The notes under the pieces were generated by a model. It had not been told where the DNA came from, searched no databases, and saw only the letters and a list, made by a program, of their open reading frames with translations. Both the position numbers and the translations under genes were made by a program. Positions 61,190 to 64,000 of a stretch of DNA of 64,000 nucleotides are shown here, piece by piece. How positions within the stretch are numbered: the first letter of the stretch is position 1; every line of letters begins with the position of its first letter. Origin of the DNA: Embiotoca jacksoni (Eukaryota > Chordata > Actinopteri > Embiotocidae); NCBI GenBank assembly GCA_022577435.1, contig JAKOON010000006.1, forward strand, positions 4,480,001 to 4,544,000. Direction: 5' to 3'.

Positions 61190-62096
61190 CTGGAGAGCCT
61201 ATTTTCACTGTAATAAACAACATGTAACCCACGTGTCCATTGTGGCTCATCAATGTGTTTTTGGACAACAGCGGAGTTCTGTGGCGCAGAGGAGTACTAA
61301 AATACACAAAAGTACAGAAAGATCCCATTATGACTACACAGGCAACACTCATTAGTAGGATTGATCAACTTCTGGTTTTGATCTTTTCAGAGGATTTGTT
61401 GGCTTAACAGAAATACAGAAAATCGACAGCTTTATTCTTTAATGCACACTCACTGCATCCCACTTTTCCCTGACTTAGTCTCGTAGAGCAAAAAAACCTG
61501 AATAGGAACTTTTGACTCATAATTGCCTCAGCTGCTCTGTCCTGAAACATTTCAAGACCCGTGCAAACAGATACAGAAATACACACAGCTTCCCATGCTT
61601 GTCTTTGAGTGGTCCCTTAGGAGAATCCACTGTTAGCAGATAATTGGTTTCCAACCATCACAATACCATTCCTTCCTCCCATCTCTTTCTCTCAGGCAGT
61701 CTGGGAGCCTCTCATAGTCGCTCTCCTTGTGGGCCAACATGTCTGATGCTGCATTTTTTTTTTTTTTGCGATTTTCAACCAGAGACATAAACCATTTTTT
61801 GCACAGTCTGCTGTTATATAAGCCCGCAAGCTATTTAGTTTTATTACTTTATTTAACAGTGTTTACCTGCTTGGTCATTAGTGCTCATTCAACATTCATG
61901 CTAATAAAGGAGCGTGGCATGAGGAAAGCAGCGTTAGCGCCTTGACAGTCCATCTGTTTTGCCCCCGTAGCCCTGCCCCAGTTTCTGTTCTGTTCTGTCT
62001 TAACTGTATGGAGGCGAGAAAGAGAGAATCAGCAGAGCTACAGTTCACACATACTGTAGTTCTCTTTTCGGTAAGTTCACTGGGACGTGACTTCAA

Positions 62097-62120
62097 ACAC
62101 ACACACACACACACACACAC
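62097..62120. repeat. (CA)n microsatellite
   Basis: Twelve CA units. Confidence 0.95.
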
Positions 62121-62254
62121 AAATCTTCACAGACGAACCCAAAGTACTGCACTGACACAACAATACCAATGTGTAAAGCATCAGTAAGAAAACATGCTCA
62201 CGTGAAAATCAAATTGCAATGCTTTAAAGCACGGTGAAGAGACAACTGAGCTCT

Positions 62255-62281
62255 CACACACACACACACACACACACACAA
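62255..62281. repeat. (CA)n microsatellite
   Basis: About 13 CA units, 135 bp after the previous array. Confidence 0.95.
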
Positions 62282-62380
62282 CTCAGTGGTACCATCAATT
62301 TCTCAGTCACCAGCTACAGCAGGCAAAAATGTCTGCAACTCTAAATATGGCATCTATTTTCCAACATCCCATATGGGTCA

Positions 62381-62394
62381 GTTACCATGACAAC
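62381..62394. promoter_or_regulatory. RFX X-box-like site (candidate)
   Basis: GTTACCATGACAAC differs at one position from the palindromic X-box GTTRCCATGGYAAC. It sits in repeat-free sequence. Confidence 0.3.
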
Positions 62395-64000
62395 CACTGC
62401 ATGCCTGTCCATGCAGCCTAATATTTACTCAGCAGATACATGTTTGCTGTCTGCCTCCGAGGAAGGTAACGATGCCCACCAGATGTTTTCTATATAACTG
62501 TATCAATCTATTATACATTAAGTAAATACAGCCTTCCATAGAATTCAGCTGGTTAAATTTCCACTTTTTGTTTATTTTGCTAACTAAATGAATATAAAGA
62601 TTTAAAAGGTAACACCTTCAATTATCTCAAAGGATGAATTTCTATGCAGCCATTCCACAATACAGTGGAAAAAAAGACTGAAAATCACTATTACCATAAA
62701 GTAAAACTGAGGAAGGAGAGGCACAAGAAACAAACAGGGAAGGAAGGACGAATGGAGATTGGTGGGGTGAAGAAGACAGGTGAACACGTTCCAACAGGAC
62801 GTGAGGATAAAACTGCCTCCGTTTACAAGCTCTAGCTGGTACAATAAAATCTAACCTTGTGCTCAACACACGCACACACAGAAGCAGGCTAGTTCATAAC
62901 ACTTAAGAATTCCTTCCATCCGTGTTCAAACTGCTCGTAATGTTCAGATTGTTTGCTGTGGACGGTGTCCTGGGAAGCTGGTGTGTTATATCATTTTCCA
63001 TATGCTCAACCTCACCATCCTCTAACCCACCATGTCCCAAAGGTGTCTGAGACTATTAGAGCTCCAGCAAGCTCTCTGTGTCTAACATTAGTCTGTATAG
63101 CATTCTCAATTTCTCATTAGGGACAGCTCACCATGGCGATATTCTGGTTAGCTAACTGCTACATACAAATACAAGACAAGTGCACATATGAGATTTGTTT
63201 TCATATTAACTTCAGCCGCAGTCCAGACAATCAGGTCCTGACATTTTTCGTGGATGTCCTTGTCAAACACAAAAAGGAGATTTTCTGTGTCAGACGAGTT
63301 CTCACCATTTCCCTCCAGGAAATTACAATCTTGCAATTGCAATAATTAATTCAAATTCAACCAACCTCGGCAATATTCGCACAAGCTTGCAATTTTGCAA
63401 AATTCCTGAGATTTCTCTGCAATAAAGACAAACAATAGAAGTGCTACCGAGGGTGATTTGGAACACAGTAATCGTTGCCAAACAAAACTTTCTTTATCAA
63501 CGCAAATATATTATTTACAGTCAGCAAGGCTCTTCAGCCCCTCTTCTCATCATCAAAACAAACCACAGGCCAGTTGACCAGAAAAAAACGGCTAAATCAC
63601 AAGTGACAGAGTTTATGGGAAACACGGTTAATACGAGAATTAAGCTACCAATCACTGTGCTTCCCTGCATCAGTTTAATTACTCATTATGTGTTAAATTA
63701 CAGGAACTCAGTACAGCCTTACAGTGAGCCTTGAATTAATACTATAGAAATTGCAGTTGAAGCACTTTTTGGTTTTTTTTGTTTTTTTTTTACAGAAGAT
63801 CAAGCATATATATATTCTCTACTGAAGTCACAGACTGTGTTTTTTTAATACTGGAATTTTTTAATCGCTTTGAGCGAATCGTTCTTTAAGGCTTCACCAT
63901 CATTGTAACACACATAACTGCATGGTTAAGCTTATGGACCAATCATGAAGGCAAAAGTCAACACATTTGAAGATCTGTGTTGGATTATAAAGTTGGACAC

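Larger units (their letters stand above)
61190..64000. other. Single-copy non-coding DNA to window end
   Basis: Two CA microsatellites and an X-box-like site (62381-62394), otherwise no recognised feature. Purine-rich at 62690-62810. Confidence 0.45.

Overview
The window looks like non-coding nuclear DNA from a bony fish, probably a spiny-rayed (percomorph) teleost. The reasons are: AT-rich sequence with no long reading frame; about two dozen long CA/TG microsatellites; and interspersed repeats that I recognise from memory as common in percomorph genomes. These include a tRNA-derived SINE, a LINE-type 3' tail ending in a 'ggcgccatatgaataaa'-like motif, hAT and Tc1/mariner relics, and a solo LTR. 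No tool or database was used, so family assignments rest on visible structure (inverted repeats, target-site duplications, Pol III boxes) plus recollection. There is no operon structure, CRISPR array, rRNA or tRNA gene.

I could not support any protein-coding gene. The longest reading frames (for example 5541-6461) are translated microsatellites. The longest non-repetitive frame, 41493-42077 (194 codons), has no recognisable domain and a weak start context. The window is either a gene desert or the inside of a very long intron; a splice-like motif at 58924-58949 fits the second possibility but does not show it.

Layout. 1-7.9 kb: single-copy DNA, a microsatellite-linked repeat (1831-2030), a dense microsatellite cluster (5645-6531) and a short fish repeat (6740-6935). 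8-16 kb: mostly single-copy, with the (TG)n at 15.3 kb. 16.3-16.9 kb: a MITE followed by a SINE. 20 kb: a strong hairpin and a CA array. 21.5-23.2 kb: two copies of a CACATGTG-rich repeat and a separate fish repeat. 25.6-25.9 kb: a small inverted-repeat element holding an almost perfect foldback. 27.2-27.9 kb: a decayed Tc1-like transposase. 31.3-31.5 and 34.5-34.6 kb: two retroelement 3' tails. 33.1-33.4 kb: a TG/CG tract joined to a polypurine tract. 35-42 kb: mostly single-copy. 42.7-43.0 kb: a CA/CG/CA tract with a TG array facing it. 43-50 kb: mostly single-copy. 50.5-50.8 kb: another fish repeat. 57.0-57.6 kb: a solo LTR with a perfect 5-bp target-site duplication. 60.4-61.2 kb: a non-autonomous hAT element. 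The rest is single-copy sequence that may hold regulatory elements; several palindromes and transcription-factor-like sites are listed as candidates.

The features do not form a working pathway. The best-supported biology is the history of transposon insertion and the concentration of sequences able to form non-B DNA. I saw no evidence of a new biological system.
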